This document shows, piece by piece, positions 44,919 to 54,757 of a DNA stretch of 64,000 bases. Both the position numbers and the translations under genes were made by a program. Positions within the stretch are counted from its first letter, which is position 1. Each line of letters starts with the position of its first letter. Location of the stretch: the NCBI RefSeq assembly GCF_001553605.1, contig NZ_CP014229.1, positions 1,950,501 to 2,014,500 of the forward strand, written 5' to 3'. The notes below the pieces were generated by a model that worked only from the letters and a program-made list of their open reading frames with translations, was not told the DNA's origin and searched no databases. Source of the DNA: Desulfovibrio fairfieldensis (GTDB lineage Bacteria > Desulfobacterota > Desulfovibrionia > Desulfovibrionales > Desulfovibrionaceae).

Positions 44919-45232
44919 CCACGGGCTGTCCCCGCGTCCGCACGGGTGCTCCGTGCCTGCCGTGCGGAGCGCTTTGCTCCATTGTGCCGTTTTCCAAAAC
45001 GGTTGATGTCTCCCGAAAATGAGCCCTGGCCTAAAATTAAAAATAAATATAAGCTAAACTACAATATACTTTTTATCTCCCGCTTCCGGCGGAGGAGATC
45101 CTAGCCAGGCGAAAGGCTTGGTGAAATGTTTTGAGCCCGAGAATTGAGCCGAAGAGGACAATTAACGCCCGTCACATTCCCGGCGGGAAATGCGCCGTTT
45201 TTTGATCCATACAATTGAAGGGACGAAAATAT
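44919..45232. other. intergenic region with hairpins after T6SS locus
   Basis: No gene. It holds a small hairpin (GGAGC...GCTCC, about 44966-44980), a perfect palindrome CCGTTTTCCAAAACGG (44987-45002), an AT-rich stretch near 45030-45070 that may be a promoter, and a terminator-like structure at 45181. Confidence 0.5.
45181..45203 (+). terminator. short rho-independent terminator or attenuator
   Basis: A 5-bp stem (CGGCG 45181-45185, CGCCG 45193-45197) is followed by six T. An alternative hairpin, TTCCC with GGGAA (45177-45189), overlaps it, so the two are mutually exclusive. It lies 30 bp before the next ATG and could attenuate that gene. Confidence 0.4.
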
Positions 45233-46390
45233 ATGAGAAAATCGCTTTGGCTCCTGCTCCTGGCCGCCTGTATGACAGCCGCGGCCGCCAATCCAAGCAG
45301 GGCGGACGGCTTCTCCGCCGACAAAAATTTTCTGACGACCGACACTGAACCGGACAACGCCCACCTGCCGAAAGCCGCACCGCCCGCGGGCCTGGCTTTT
45401 GTCCGCCCTGATGACCTGTATGAGAGCCTGTATGACGACGCCCGGTTCATTACTCCGGCTTTCAAGCGGGTGGAGCGACTCTACAAGTCCGGAAAAATCC
45501 GCGAAGCCTACGCGGAATGGCTGCAACTGGCCTGGCAGGGGGATATGTTCGCCATGGCCTCGCTGTCCGTGGTCAGCCGCGTGCACGCCGACCAGACATG
45601 GCCGGTGCCGCCGGAATTCTGGGAGGGCTGGCTGCTTACCCTGCTGGGCAAGGGCGAAGGCGGCTATGTGCTGGGCGTGCAGTACGCCATGCTGGCAGAC
45701 CAGTACGAAGCGGGTTCCAGGAGCAGGGACTTTTTTCTGCAAAGCGCCCTGACCGGACATTGGGCCGGTATGTACGGAACCTTCGCCACCGCCGGGGAGC
45801 GGGAGGACATCCCCTTTTCTCCCCCGGCCACGCCGCCCGTCACGCCCATTCAGGCCCGCTTTATGGAAGATCGCAACGGCGAAGCCCGCTACTGGCTGAC
45901 CAGGGCCGCGGACTCCGGCTATTGGAAGGCCGCCGGGCTTCTGGCGACATATTACGCCAATCCCCAGAAAGGAGCGGCGGATTATGCACGGGCGGAGCAT
46001 TACGCGGCCATCTCCGCTGAAAACGGTTCCGTGGAAAACGCCCTGACTCTGGGTGCCGGTTATGCCGATGGAACGTTCAAACAGCATCCGCAGTGCGAAG
46101 GCTACTACAATTACATGTTGCTGGCGGACAGGCTCCGCTACAACAGCGAGCCGAGCATTGAACGTCTCGGCCGGTTGATCAGGCATATCAAGTCCAATCC
46201 CGAATGTCAGAAGTCCGATGCCGTTGCCTCCGGCCTGGCCGAAAGCAAACAGCTCTATGAAAGCTGGAAAGCCCGTTCCTCCGAGAGGCTGCAACACAGA
46301 AACAAGCTGTACACCAGGGCCAGAGCCCGGCTGCCCGAAGTCGGCGCCGCCCATGAAAAGGCTTTGCTGAAGTCCGCCCCGGCGAGCTAG
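45233..46390 (+). CDS. exported Sel1-repeat-like protein
   Basis: About 385 residues from the ATG at 45233 (GAAGGGA upstream). Signal peptide MRKSLWLLLLAACMTAAAA, then repeated helical hairpins of Sel1 type (GEARYWLTRAADSGYWKAAGLLATYYA, YARAEHYAAISAENGSVENALTLGAGYADG). It resembles the Sel1-like protein at 40059 in architecture. It may be an orphan immunity gene at the border of the T6SS locus, or an ordinary envelope protein. No effector gene adjoins it. Confidence 0.7.
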   Translation: MRKSLWLLLLAACMTAAAANPSRADGFSADKNFLTTDTEPDNAHLPKAAPPAGLAFVRPDDLYESLYDDARFITPAFKRVERLYKSGKIREAYAEWLQLAWQGDMFAMASLSVVSRVHADQTWPVPPEFWEGWLLTLLGKGEGGYVLGVQYAMLADQYEAGSRSRDFFLQSALTGHWAGMYGTFATAGEREDIPFSPPATPPVTPIQARFMEDRNGEARYWLTRAADSGYWKAAGLLATYYANPQKGAADYARAEHYAAISAENGSVENALTLGAGYADGTFKQHPQCEGYYNYMLLADRLRYNSEPSIERLGRLIRHIKSNPECQKSDAVASGLAESKQLYESWKARSSERLQHRNKLYTRARARLPEVGAAHEKALLKSAPAS

Positions 46391-46504
46391 GTGTACAGTC
46401 CCGTGGTATGGCGGCGTGGAAAAGCCAATATGTTTTTCCCGGCATCCGGCCTTGTTTTTTGACGCATAAGCGGGCAAGCTGCCTGGAATACGCTGGAGGA
46501 TTTC

Positions 46505-47446
46505 ATGCAGCTTCGCGACCTGACCATGGTATTCTCCTCCTTCGCTTCCATGGCAGCCGGGGTGTTCCTGCCCGGACTGGCCGGTCCGCTTGAAGCCATG
46601 CCCCGCCTGATGCTGATGGTCATGCTCTATCTCAGCTTTCTGGCCGTGGGGGCCGGAGCCCTCTGGGACGAACTGCGCGCCATGCCCGGCATCGTCTGCC
46701 GACTCACGGTCTTGCGTCTGCTGGCGCTGCCGCTCTTCGTCTTTGCCGTCTTCCGTCTGATCATGCCCGAATTTTCCCTGGGGGCCCTGCTGCTGGGCGC
46801 GGCCCCGGTAGGGGTCATGGCCGCCGTGTTTTCGCTCATGCTCGGGGCCAATACCGCCCTGATTCTGGTGGGCAACATCCTCACCTCCCTGCTGCTGCCG
46901 CTCAGCCTGCCGCTTCTGCTCTCCTGCACGGACGGCGTCCTGCGCGCCCTGGGCAGGGGCGGCCTGGACCTGCCGGAAAACTTTTCCCTGGGCGGCATGA
47001 CCATCTCGCTCTGCATCACGATTCTGCTTCCCTTTGCCGCCGCCATGGTCACCCGCGTCCTGCCCAGGCTGGCCGGGGGCATTCTGCGCCGCCAATTCCC
47101 CCTGCTCACCACGGCCATCGTCATTTCCAATCTGGGCATTTTCAGCAATTACGCCGGGGTGCTGCGACAATCCCCGGCCCTGATCCTGCACGCCCTGCTG
47201 GCGTCCTGCCTGCTCTGCGTGGTCATGACCGTGGCGGCCCTTCCGGCCACGCGCGGCATGCCCCGCCAGGTGCGGCTGGCCTTTCTGATCTCCTTCGGGG
47301 TCATCAACAACATTCTGCTGATGATCGTCAGCAACGAATTCTTCACTGTCAACGAGGCCCTGATGGGCGCGGCTTACTTGGTGCCGCTGTACATCCTGCT
47401 GTTTTATTACCGCTATTGCAGCCGGACTCCGGCTCCGGCCCGCTGA
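46505..47446 (+). CDS. SBF/bile acid:sodium symporter-like transporter
   Basis: A 313-residue integral membrane protein with about nine or ten hydrophobic helices. LLGAAPVGVMAAVFSLMLGANTALILVGN matches the central motif of the SBF (bile acid:Na+ symporter/ArsB-like) superfamily. The substrate cannot be told from sequence; members carry organic anions, vitamins or sulfur compounds. A GGAGG site precedes the ATG. It stands alone, on the same strand as creD. Confidence 0.75.
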   Translation: MQLRDLTMVFSSFASMAAGVFLPGLAGPLEAMPRLMLMVMLYLSFLAVGAGALWDELRAMPGIVCRLTVLRLLALPLFVFAVFRLIMPEFSLGALLLGAAPVGVMAAVFSLMLGANTALILVGNILTSLLLPLSLPLLLSCTDGVLRALGRGGLDLPENFSLGGMTISLCITILLPFAAAMVTRVLPRLAGGILRRQFPLLTTAIVISNLGIFSNYAGVLRQSPALILHALLASCLLCVVMTVAALPATRGMPRQVRLAFLISFGVINNILLMIVSNEFFTVNEALMGAAYLVPLYILLFYYRYCSRTPAPAR

Positions 47447-47493
47447 GCTCGGCTGTACGGATTTTTCCGTTACTTTGGTTTCAGGAGGCGATT

Positions 47494-49095
47494 ATGGAAT
47501 GGATATTCCTGGCCGTGGTGGCCTTGCTGGGCCTTGGCCTGGCGCTGCTGGGCGGCTTTGTTTTTCTGCGCTGGCTGGCCCGGCTCTATGCCGCGCCCCG
47601 GCGTCCGGCGCATCCCGCCGCCGACGCGGCCCGGCCGGAAGTCGGGCAGCCCGCCCCTGAAACAGAAAACCGCCCGACAATGGAAACAACCGTCCCGGCA
47701 GCGATCCCGTCCCGGCGCGAAGCCTGCCCGGATCAGGAAACCCGCGCCCTGCTGCGCACGCCTCTGGCCCGTTTCAGTATTGTGGCCTTTATCGCCGTGG
47801 TGTTGCTGTTGCCCCTGATGCTGGTCAAGGATCTCACGGACGAGCGCGCGAGCCTGTACCGCAGCGTGGTGCGGGACATCAGCAAGGCGTGGGGCGGGGA
47901 GCAGCAGATCACCGGTCCCATCCTGCTGATTCCCTACAGCGAACGCCAGATCACCTCCCGGACCGTGCGCAATGAGGATCCCAAAGCCGTTGGCGGCGAA
48001 GAATACCGCGTCATCAAGGAGAGCCGCCTGGTGCCGGGCTATTTCGTGCTGCTGCCCGCCAGAGCGGATTTTACCTGCAATCTTGATCCGCAGGAGCGAC
48101 AGCGCGGCATTTACCGCTCCCTGGTCTACACCGCCAGGCTGCGCATGGCCGGGCATTTCAGGCTGCCGCCTCTCGAAAGCCTGAAACGCATTGCCCCGGA
48201 CCTGGAAAGCGTGGACTTTCAACGGGCTTTTGCCGTCGTGGGGCTCTCCTGGCCCAGCGCCCTGCGCACGGTGGGCCCCTTTGTCTGGAATCAAGCCGAA
48301 CTGGCCGCCGAACCCGGCACTCAGCCCTTTACCGCCGTGAAGGAGGGCTTTCGCATTCCCGTGCCGCTGTCGCCGGACGTCAAACAGTATGATTTCTCCC
48401 AGGAGCTGGTTTTCAACGGCAGCAGCGGCATTTCCTTCACGCCCGTGGGCGGCGTCACGGCTGTCGGCCTGAGCTCGCCCTGGCCGCACCCCAGCTTCAG
48501 GGGCGACATCCTGCCCGTGACGCGCGAAGTTTCCGCCACAGGCTTCACGGCGGTTTGGGACATTCCCTCCCTGGCCCGTTCCTACCCCAATCTGGGCACG
48601 CTCAAAACCTGGCCGGACCGTTTCACCTCCTTCGCCGCCGGAGTGGCCCTGTACGAATCCGCCAGCCATTACCACCTGATAGAGCGCTCGGTGAAATACG
48701 GCATCCTGTTCATCGGACTTACCTTCCTGGCCTTCATCATTTTCGAACTGAGCCTGAATGCCCGCCTGCATCCGGTGCAATACGGCCTGGTGGGTCTGGC
48801 CATGGTGGTTTTTTATCTGGTGCTGCTTTCGCTTTCCGAGCATTTCACCTTTCTGCCGTCCTATGCGGCGGCCTCGGCCTGCACGGTGTTGATGATCGCG
48901 CTGTACGCCGGTGCGGCCCTGCGCAGCGTACGGCAGGGCTTCAGCGTGGGGCTGCTGCTCACGGCCCTGTACAGCCTGTTGTACGCCATCCTGCAAATGG
49001 AGGACTATGCCCTGCTCATGGGCACGGCCCTGGTGCTGGTCATGCTCGGCGTGCTCATGGTGGTGTCGCGCAATCTGGCTTTTGAACGGATATGA
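47494..49095 (+). CDS. creD: CreD-family inner-membrane protein
   Basis: About 533 residues. One N-terminal helix (2-30) and a Pro/Ala linker lead into a CreD domain: FSIVAFIAVVLLLPLMLVKDLTDER, then GGEQQITGPILLIPY, a large periplasmic part, and a C-terminal bundle of helices (LHPVQYGLVGLAMVVFYLVLLSLSEH). CreD responds to envelope stress in enterobacteria, but no creB/creC pair is nearby. The extra N-terminal helix and linker are unusual for the family. Start at 47494 with AGGAGG. Confidence 0.85.
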   Translation: MEWIFLAVVALLGLGLALLGGFVFLRWLARLYAAPRRPAHPAADAARPEVGQPAPETENRPTMETTVPAAIPSRREACPDQETRALLRTPLARFSIVAFIAVVLLLPLMLVKDLTDERASLYRSVVRDISKAWGGEQQITGPILLIPYSERQITSRTVRNEDPKAVGGEEYRVIKESRLVPGYFVLLPARADFTCNLDPQERQRGIYRSLVYTARLRMAGHFRLPPLESLKRIAPDLESVDFQRAFAVVGLSWPSALRTVGPFVWNQAELAAEPGTQPFTAVKEGFRIPVPLSPDVKQYDFSQELVFNGSSGISFTPVGGVTAVGLSSPWPHPSFRGDILPVTREVSATGFTAVWDIPSLARSYPNLGTLKTWPDRFTSFAAGVALYESASHYHLIERSVKYGILFIGLTFLAFIIFELSLNARLHPVQYGLVGLAMVVFYLVLLSLSEHFTFLPSYAAASACTVLMIALYAGAALRSVRQGFSVGLLLTALYSLLYAILQMEDYALLMGTALVLVMLGVLMVVSRNLAFERI

Positions 49096-49098
49096 ACA

Positions 49099-49139
49099 AG
49101 TGCGGCGCGGTTTCCATACTTCGGAGACCGCGCCGCACT
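49099..49139. terminator. convergent hairpin between creD and cinA
   Basis: A perfect 13-bp stem (AGTGCGGCGCGGT at 49099-49111, complement at 49127-49139) is extended by further pairs. It lies between convergent genes. It has no T run in either direction, so it may act as a weak or bidirectional block. Confidence 0.55.
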
Positions 49140-49171
49140 GAAAAAAGCAGCTCAGTTCAGGGAGCGTGACC

Positions 49172-50428
49172 CTATTGTTCCAGATCCGGGGGCAGGTCGA
49201 AAAGATAACGCCGCAAAAGGTCCAGAGCGTGGCTGGCGGCCCGGTTGCGGGTCCAGTCCCGGCCGAGATAGCGGCCCTGGGGGCGCATGACGCGCAGCCG
49301 CACGCCGTCTTCGGCGCTGAGGGCGATATAAACCAGGCCCACGGGCTTTTCGGGCGTGCCGCCGTCCGGTCCGGCAATGCCCGTAATGCCCAGGCCGAAA
49401 TCACTGTTGTAGCGCGTGCGCGCGTTTTCAGCCATGCAGCGGGCCACTTCCGGGCTCACGGCCCCGTGCGCGCGCAGCATGTCCTCGGGCACGCCCAGCA
49501 GACGGATTTTGGCCTCATTGGCATAGGTCACCAGACCCGTGCCGAACACCGCCGACGCTCCGGGCTGGTCCGTGATCCGCTTGGCAAGCAGGCCGCCGGT
49601 GCAGGATTCCGCCGTGGTCAGGGTCAGCCCGCGCCGGATCAGCTCCGGCAGCACCACGCTTTCCAGGCCGGCGACATTCACGCCGTAAACCACGTCCCCC
49701 AGACGTTCGCGCACAGCCGCCACCAGAGGCGCGGCCAGCGCCTCGGCGGCTGCGGGGTCGTCAGCCTTGGCCGTGACCCGCACGAACATTTCCCCCTCGG
49801 TGGCGTAGGTGGCGGCCGTGGGATTGGCCCCGTCCGTCAGGTCCTTGATGCGCATGGCCGCCGCGCCTTCGCCGATGCCGAAGGTGCGCACCATGAAGGA
49901 AGCAATGGCCCCGTGGGCGTAGCGCTGCAAAAAGGGCGTCACGCCCGTCCGCAGCATGGGCAGCAACTCTGACGGCGGGCCGGGCAGCAAAAGTACGAAC
50001 TTGCCGTCCCCGGCAGGCACGGCGCAGCCCGGCGCGGTGCCCACGGCATTGGGAAAGGCCACGGCCCCGCGCGGCAAAAAAGCCTGCTTGCGCTGATTGG
50101 CGCCCATGGGGCGGCTGCCGAAATACTCTTTGAGCCGCTCCAGGCTGTCCGCATCTTCCTCCAGCGGCGCGCCGGTCACGCGGGCCACGGTTTCCTTGGT
50201 CAGATCGTCGTCCGTGGGTCCCAGGCCGCCGGTGGTGATGACCAGATCGCTGCGCGTGAGCGCCTCGCGCAGCACGGCTTCCAGACGCCCGGCATTGTCG
50301 CCCACCACATGAACGTGCAGCAGATCCACGCCCAGGGCCGAAAGTTCGCGCGCCACATGGGCCGCGTCGGTATTGATGGTATGGCCGAGCAAAAGCTCGG
50401 TGCCCACGGAGATGATTTCCGCCTTCAT
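49172..50428 (-). CDS. cinA: CinA: nicotinamide-nucleotide amidase/MoCF-like
   Basis: A 418-residue two-domain CinA. The N-terminal MoCF-like domain has SVGTELLLGHTINTDAAHVA, GGLGPTDDDLTKE and LPGPPSEL. The C-terminal amidase domain (about 255-418) shows TTAESCTGGLLAKRITDQPGAS with the nucleophile Ser, and GIAGPDGGTPEKPVG. It recycles NMN to nicotinate mononucleotide and hydrolyses ADP-ribose. It is the only complete minus-strand gene of region 3. Confidence 0.93.
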   Translation of the reverse strand: MKAEIISVGTELLLGHTINTDAAHVARELSALGVDLLHVHVVGDNAGRLEAVLREALTRSDLVITTGGLGPTDDDLTKETVARVTGAPLEEDADSLERLKEYFGSRPMGANQRKQAFLPRGAVAFPNAVGTAPGCAVPAGDGKFVLLLPGPPSELLPMLRTGVTPFLQRYAHGAIASFMVRTFGIGEGAAAMRIKDLTDGANPTAATYATEGEMFVRVTAKADDPAAAEALAAPLVAAVRERLGDVVYGVNVAGLESVVLPELIRRGLTLTTAESCTGGLLAKRITDQPGASAVFGTGLVTYANEAKIRLLGVPEDMLRAHGAVSPEVARCMAENARTRYNSDFGLGITGIAGPDGGTPEKPVGLVYIALSAEDGVRLRVMRPQGRYLGRDWTRNRAASHALDLLRRYLFDLPPDLEQ

Positions 50429-50525
50429 ATGACCTCGCTTGCTTCTGAATGATCCACCAAGCGCAGTCTACGCCTCAGGCCTCCTGGCCGCAACGCCCGG
50501 AAGCCGGGAGTATCGCGCTTTTTTC

Positions 50526-50555
50526 TTGACAGGACGCCGGGTTCCGGAGAAAATA
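50526..50555 (+). promoter_or_regulatory. possible sigma-70 promoter of metY
   Basis: TTGACA at 50526-50531 is followed 18 bases later by AAAATA (50550-50555). The -35 is perfect, the -10 is poor. It faces metY, 70 bp before the ATG. Confidence 0.4.
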
Positions 50556-50625
50556 ATCCTTACTTATTTAATAAGATATAGGCATTTGATTTCCGTCCCA
50601 AACCCGCCTTTTTCGGAGCAAGCCC

Positions 50626-51912
50626 ATGAGCGCCACCCGTCCCCTGCACTTTGAAACCCTGCAAGTTCACGCCGGTCAGGAACAGGCTGATCCGGCCAGC
50701 GGCGCCAGGGCCGTGCCCATCTATCAGACCACGTCCTATGTGTTCGGCAACTGTGACCACGCCGAGGCCCGCTTTAATCTGAGCGAGCCCGGCAACATCT
50801 ACGGCCGCCTGACCAACCCCACCCAGGAGGCTTTCGAAAAACGCGTGGCCGCCCTGGAAGGCGGCGTTGCGGCTCTGGCCACGTCCTGCGGCGCGGCGGC
50901 GGTCAGTTGCGCCCTGCTCAATCTGGTCGGAGCGGGTCAGCATATCGTGGCGGAAAAAACCCTCTACGGCGGCACCTACAACCTGCTGGCCCATACCTTG
51001 AAAACCTGGGGCATTGCGACCACCTTCGCGGACCCCGACGAGTCCGGCTCCTTTGCCGAAGCCATCCGGCCCGAAACCAGGGCCATTTACATCGAAAGCC
51101 TGGGCAATCCCCACAGCAACATCGTGGACATCGAAGCTCTGGCCTCTCTGGCCCACAGCCACGGCATCCCCCTGGTCGTGGACAATACCTTTGCCACGCC
51201 CTGGCTGCTGCGCCCGCTGGAATACGGCGCGGACATCGTGGTCCATTCGGCCACCAAGTTCATGGGCGGCCACGGCGCGGCTCTGGGCGGGGTGATTGTG
51301 GACGGCGGGCGCTTCGACTGGACGGCTTCGGGAAAATTTCCCCAGTTCAGCGAGCCGGACCCCGGCTACCACGGCCTGAGCTTCGTACAGGCCGCCGGAG
51401 CGGCGGCCTTTGCCGCGCGGGCACGGGCCGTGCTGTTGCGGGACATGGGCGCGACAATCGCTCCCCTGCACGCCTTTCTCTTTTTGCAGGGGCTGGAAAC
51501 CCTTTCCCTGCGCGTGGAACGCCATGTGCATAACGCCCTGGCCGTGGTGGATTTTCTGCGTGCGCATCCGTGCGTGGAGCGGGTCAATCATCCCAGTCTG
51601 TCGGAAAGTCCCAGCCACGCCCTGTACCAAAAGTACTTTCCCAGGGGGGGCGGTTCCATTTTCTCCTTTGAAGTCATGGGCGGCGCGGCCGAGGCAAGGG
51701 CCTTCATCGACCGGCTGCGCATCTTTTCCCTGCTGGCCAATGTGGCGGACGTCAAATCTCTGGTCATCCATCCGGCATCCACCACCCATGCCCAGCTCAG
51801 CCCGTCGGAACTGGCCGAAACCGGCATCAGGCCCAACACCGTGCGCCTGTCCATCGGCATCGAGCATATCGACGACATCCTGGCCGATCTGGGCCAGGCC
51901 CTCAGAGGTTAA
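50626..51912 (+). CDS. metY: O-acetylhomoserine sulfhydrylase
   Basis: A 428-residue PLP enzyme of the Cys/Met metabolism family that makes homocysteine from O-acetylhomoserine and sulfide. [35 protein letters not shown] and the PLP lysine K211 in [11 protein letters not shown] are typical, as is the MetY-specific length. Sulfide use fits a sulfate reducer. No SAM riboswitch was recognised upstream. Confidence 0.92.
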   Translation: MSATRPLHFETLQVHAGQEQADPASGARAVPIYQTTSYVFGNCDHAEARFNLSEPGNIYGRLTNPTQEAFEKRVAALEGGVAALATSCGAAAVSCALLNLVGAGQHIVAEKTLYGGTYNLLAHTLKTWGIATTFADPDESGSFAEAIRPETRAIYIESLGNPHSNIVDIEALASLAHSHGIPLVVDNTFATPWLLRPLEYGADIVVHSATKFMGGHGAALGGVIVDGGRFDWTASGKFPQFSEPDPGYHGLSFVQAAGAAAFAARARAVLLRDMGATIAPLHAFLFLQGLETLSLRVERHVHNALAVVDFLRAHPCVERVNHPSLSESPSHALYQKYFPRGGGSIFSFEVMGGAAEARAFIDRLRIFSLLANVADVKSLVIHPASTTHAQLSPSELAETGIRPNTVRLSIGIEHIDDILADLGQALRG

Positions 51913-51995
51913 CCCATAGAATTTTTCGGCGGCGTAACCGCCATGAGGCAGCAAAGGAGCACGTTTTTTCGCAATCAGATACGCGAGAGCTTATC

Positions 51996-52024
51996 TTGTC
52001 ATTTGAACAGGCATTGGATAAACT
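51996..52024 (+). promoter_or_regulatory. sigma-70 promoter of the 52138 gene
   Basis: TTGTCA (51996-52001), 17 bases, TAAACT (52019-52024), about 115 bp before the ATG. Five of six -35 bases and a reasonable -10 match the consensus with ideal spacing. Confidence 0.55.
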
Positions 52025-52137
52025 TATGCAAGGCCCGGCGTCCGGGGCCTTGGCGCGGAACAAAATGTTTTGTCCGCTGCCGCGCAGCACAGACTGCCAG
52101 CCGATTTGCAGGCGCATCATTCGCAGGAGAAATCTTC

Positions 52138-52593
52138 ATGTTGAAAAAATGTGTGGCCTTTGTGTTCGTCATGCTGCTGGCCCTGCCCGCCATGGCCGAG
52201 GAGCTGAGCACGAAATATTTCACGGTCAATGTGCCTGACGGCTGGAAGGCCGTCATGCCGCCCACGGAAAATCAGGGCATGACCAGCGCCATCTTTGCCA
52301 AAGCCACGAGCGGCGTTTCCGTAACCATGGTGGTGGGCCCCAGCAGCGGCTCCGACGCCAAAACCATTGCCGGCATGTTCGCCACCCAGTTCAAGGCGGA
52401 AAAGCCCCCGGTGGAAAAGAACGGCCAGTACACCTTCAACTTCACCCAGCAGGGCGTGCCCTGCCAGGCCTGGGTCGCCACCCAGGGCGACGTGTTCATG
52501 GTCACCTCTTTGGCCGGCAACCACAAGGAAGCGCTGGACTTCATCAAAAAGAACGTCAAAAGCGCCGACTTCCCCAAACTGCTTCCGCAATAG
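52138..52593 (+). CDS. small periplasmic protein of unknown function
   Basis: A 151-residue protein with signal peptide MLKKCVAFVFVMLLALPAMA and a compact mature domain: YFTVNVPDGWKA, VTMVVGPSSGSDAKTIAGMF and CQAWVATQGDVFMVT. This order resembles small lipid- or substrate-binding envelope proteins seen in Desulfovibrio, but no named family was recognised. It is a single-gene transcript between its own promoter (51996) and terminator (52614). AGGAGA site at 52125. Confidence 0.75.
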   Translation: MLKKCVAFVFVMLLALPAMAEELSTKYFTVNVPDGWKAVMPPTENQGMTSAIFAKATSGVSVTMVVGPSSGSDAKTIAGMFATQFKAEKPPVEKNGQYTFNFTQQGVPCQAWVATQGDVFMVTSLAGNHKEALDFIKKNVKSADFPKLLPQ

Positions 52594-52613
52594 GCGAAGC
52601 AGCCGCAGTAGTG

Positions 52614-52642
52614 AAAAGCGCCCCGCAAGGGGCGCTTTTTTT
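52614..52642 (+). terminator. rho-independent terminator
   Basis: An 11-bp stem AAAAGCGCCCC (52614-52624) with a GCAA tetraloop and its complement, followed by a run of T. It is just after the gene ending at 52593. Confidence 0.9.
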
Positions 52643-52941
52643 ACGCGCTCTCCTACCGGCCGACGCCGGAAAAAAGAGCCCGAGGCCGGCCGGGTTTCAG
52701 CAAGGACCGGCTCCCAACGCAAAAAAGGATAGCTATCCTCCCGCCCCACGCCGATTGGGACCGCCCGGAATGACCACCAGTGCGGCGTCCCGCCGGTCCG
52801 CCGTAGCCTCCGCGCGTGCGGGCTCGCTTCAAATATCTATTGCTACTTTTTCAAAATTTGTGTTACCTATAGATTCGCATATGCATGTGGGCGGGTCTGA
52901 GTCGGTATCCGCCGTCATCACAAGCCATAAAGGACAAAACT

Positions 52942-53712
52942 ATGTGGAAAATCTGTTGCGCAAGCCTGGCCCTCTTGTTCTGCGTCGCCGCGCAGGCCGA
53001 GGCGCATTTCGGCATGGTCATTCCCTCCACCGCCACGGTGACGGAGAAAAAAGACGCTGATCTGAAACTGGATATTTCCTTCTCCCATCCCATGGAAATG
53101 CAGGGCATGGATATGGCCGCGCCCAAGGCCTTTACCGTCACCCTGGACGGCAAGAGCGAAGACCTCAAGGCAAGCCTCAAGCCCGCCACCGTCATGGGCC
53201 ATAAGGCCTGGCAGGCCGCCTATAAGATCAAGAAGCCCGGCGTCTACCAGTTTGCCGTGGAACCAGAGCCCTATTTCGAGCCCGCCGAAGATACCTACAT
53301 CATCCACTATACCAAAACCGCCGTGGCGGCTTTCGGCGGCGAGGAAGGTTGGGATGAGCCCCTGGGCCTGAAGACGGAAATCGTGCCCCTGACCCGGCCT
53401 TTCGGCAATTATGCGGGCAACGTCTTCCAGGGCCGCGTGCTGCTGGACGGCAAGCCCGTGCCCGGCGCCGAAGTGGAAGTGGAAAGCTACAACAAGACCA
53501 AGGGACATACGGCGCCCAATGAATATTTCGTCACCCAGGTGGTCAAAGCCGATGAAAACGGCGTGTTTTCCTACGGCGTGCCTTGGGCTGGCTGGTGGGG
53601 CTTCGCGGCCCTGAACACGGCCAAGGAAAAGCTGGATTACAAGGGCGAGCCCAAGCCCATTGAGCTGGGCGCGGTGCTCTGGCTGGAATTCGTGGCTCCC
53701 AAGACCAAATAA
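52942..53712 (+). CDS. nikK: NikK-like periplasmic nickel uptake protein (DUF4198)
   Basis: About 256 residues with signal peptide [21 protein letters not shown], immediately followed by HFGMVIPS, whose early His may bind metal after cleavage. The DUF4198 fold shows Met/His-rich [36 protein letters not shown] and a C-terminal Trp cluster. NikK assists ECF-type nickel import in Desulfovibrio. The ATG at 52942 with AAAGGA is chosen because it starts the signal peptide. A GTGTTAC half-site (52860-52866) upstream resembles half of a deltaproteobacterial NikR box, but the second half was not found. Confidence 0.85.
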   Translation: MWKICCASLALLFCVAAQAEAHFGMVIPSTATVTEKKDADLKLDISFSHPMEMQGMDMAAPKAFTVTLDGKSEDLKASLKPATVMGHKAWQAAYKIKKPGVYQFAVEPEPYFEPAEDTYIIHYTKTAVAAFGGEEGWDEPLGLKTEIVPLTRPFGNYAGNVFQGRVLLDGKPVPGAEVEVESYNKTKGHTAPNEYFVTQVVKADENGVFSYGVPWAGWWGFAALNTAKEKLDYKGEPKPIELGAVLWLEFVAPKTK

Positions 53713-54118
53713 TTCCAGACTCGGCTTTTAGAGCAATTTCACTTTGAAATTGCTCTAACGCCGCACACGGTGCGGCGCGCCGCGAAGACCGACCCGCCGG
53801 GCGGCCCGCAGGGCCGTGCCTGTAGCCCAAAGGGCCTACAGGCATCGAGAGCAACGCGGCGTGGATTCCGGAAAAGCGACCGAGGGGCTGTCCCCGTTGG
53901 CGACAACGGAGCCATACAGGGATCGACAGCAACGATAACCGCGTTTTTCGCCAGAAGGATTTGGTCTGCAAATCCTTGCCGCGAAATGCGAGCAGGCGGG
54001 CTTTGCCTGTCGCGGACGAACATTTCAGGCGTTAACTGCTCTAAAGACGTGCCGCAATCCCGCGCCGGGCTGAACGCTCCCTCCCCGGTCCGGCGCGGGA
54101 TTGCTTCAAGGAAACAGC
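53713..54118. repeat. REP-like repeat in nikK-nikM gap
   Basis: The 406-bp gap has no gene. A perfect 14-bp hairpin (53728-53741 with 53745-53758, loop CTT) with arm TGAAATTGCTCTAA begins a family of repeats seen also at 55470-55511 and 57140-57256. Further hairpins follow (for example TGTAG...CTACA near 53821-53842). GAGAGCAAC near 53848 recurs in inverted form near 57256. Confidence 0.65.
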
Positions 54119-54730
54119 ATGCATATCGCGGAAGGCGTTCTTTCCCCCGCCGTGCTCGGCGCGGGTGCGGTCCTGGCGGCGGTCGGCACGGCCATCGGCC
54201 TGCGCAGGCTGGACTATGACCGGCTGATGACTGTGGGCATTCTTTCAGCGGCTTTTTTTGTGGGCTCACTGATCCACGTGCCCGTGGGTTTTTCCAGCGT
54301 CCATCTGATCCTCAACGGCCTGGTGGGCGTACTACTGGGCTGGGCGGCCTTTCCCGCTATTCTGGTGGCGCTGCTCCTGCAGGCTTTGCTCTTCCAATTC
54401 GGCGGCCTCACGGTGCTGGGCGTGAACACCTTTACCATGGGCTTTTCCAGCGTGCTGGCATGGTATTGCTATCGGGGCATCGCCCACATCTGGCCCGGCC
54501 CGGCGGGCATCCGCGCGGCCGCCTTCTGCGGCGGAGCGCTGGGCGTGGCCCTGGCCGCCGTGCTTACCGCCCTGGCCCTGGCCTTTACCAGCGAAGGCTT
54601 CTGGGCCGCCGCGCAACTGCTGCTTCTGGCCCATCTGCCCATCATGCTGGCCGAAGGACTGATCACCATGTTCACCGTGTCCTTTATCGCGCGCGTGCGG
54701 CCCGAGATGCTCCAGACCGCGCACGCCTGA
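54119..54730 (+). CDS. nikM: ECF transporter membrane component NikM/CbiM
   Basis: A 203-residue CbiM-family S component. The N-terminus MHIAEGVLSP is the conserved metal-binding ATCUN-like motif (M1, H2), so the start must be this ATG (AAGGA upstream). Hydrophobic helices follow, with NTFTMGFSSV and HLPIMLAEGLIT. It binds and translocates Ni2+ or Co2+. Its neighbours NikK and NikL favour nickel. Confidence 0.9.
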   Translation: MHIAEGVLSPAVLGAGAVLAAVGTAIGLRRLDYDRLMTVGILSAAFFVGSLIHVPVGFSSVHLILNGLVGVLLGWAAFPAILVALLLQALLFQFGGLTVLGVNTFTMGFSSVLAWYCYRGIAHIWPGPAGIRAAAFCGGALGVALAAVLTALALAFTSEGFWAAAQLLLLAHLPIMLAEGLITMFTVSFIARVRPEMLQTAHA

Positions 54731-54757
54731 ACCCGCCGCATCCGAAGGAATTTTACC

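Noticed and set aside
52742-52941. Cobalamin riboswitch or full NikR operator before nikK
   Set aside because: Only one GTGTTAC half-site was found, without the inverted partner, and no cobalamin riboswitch core was seen.
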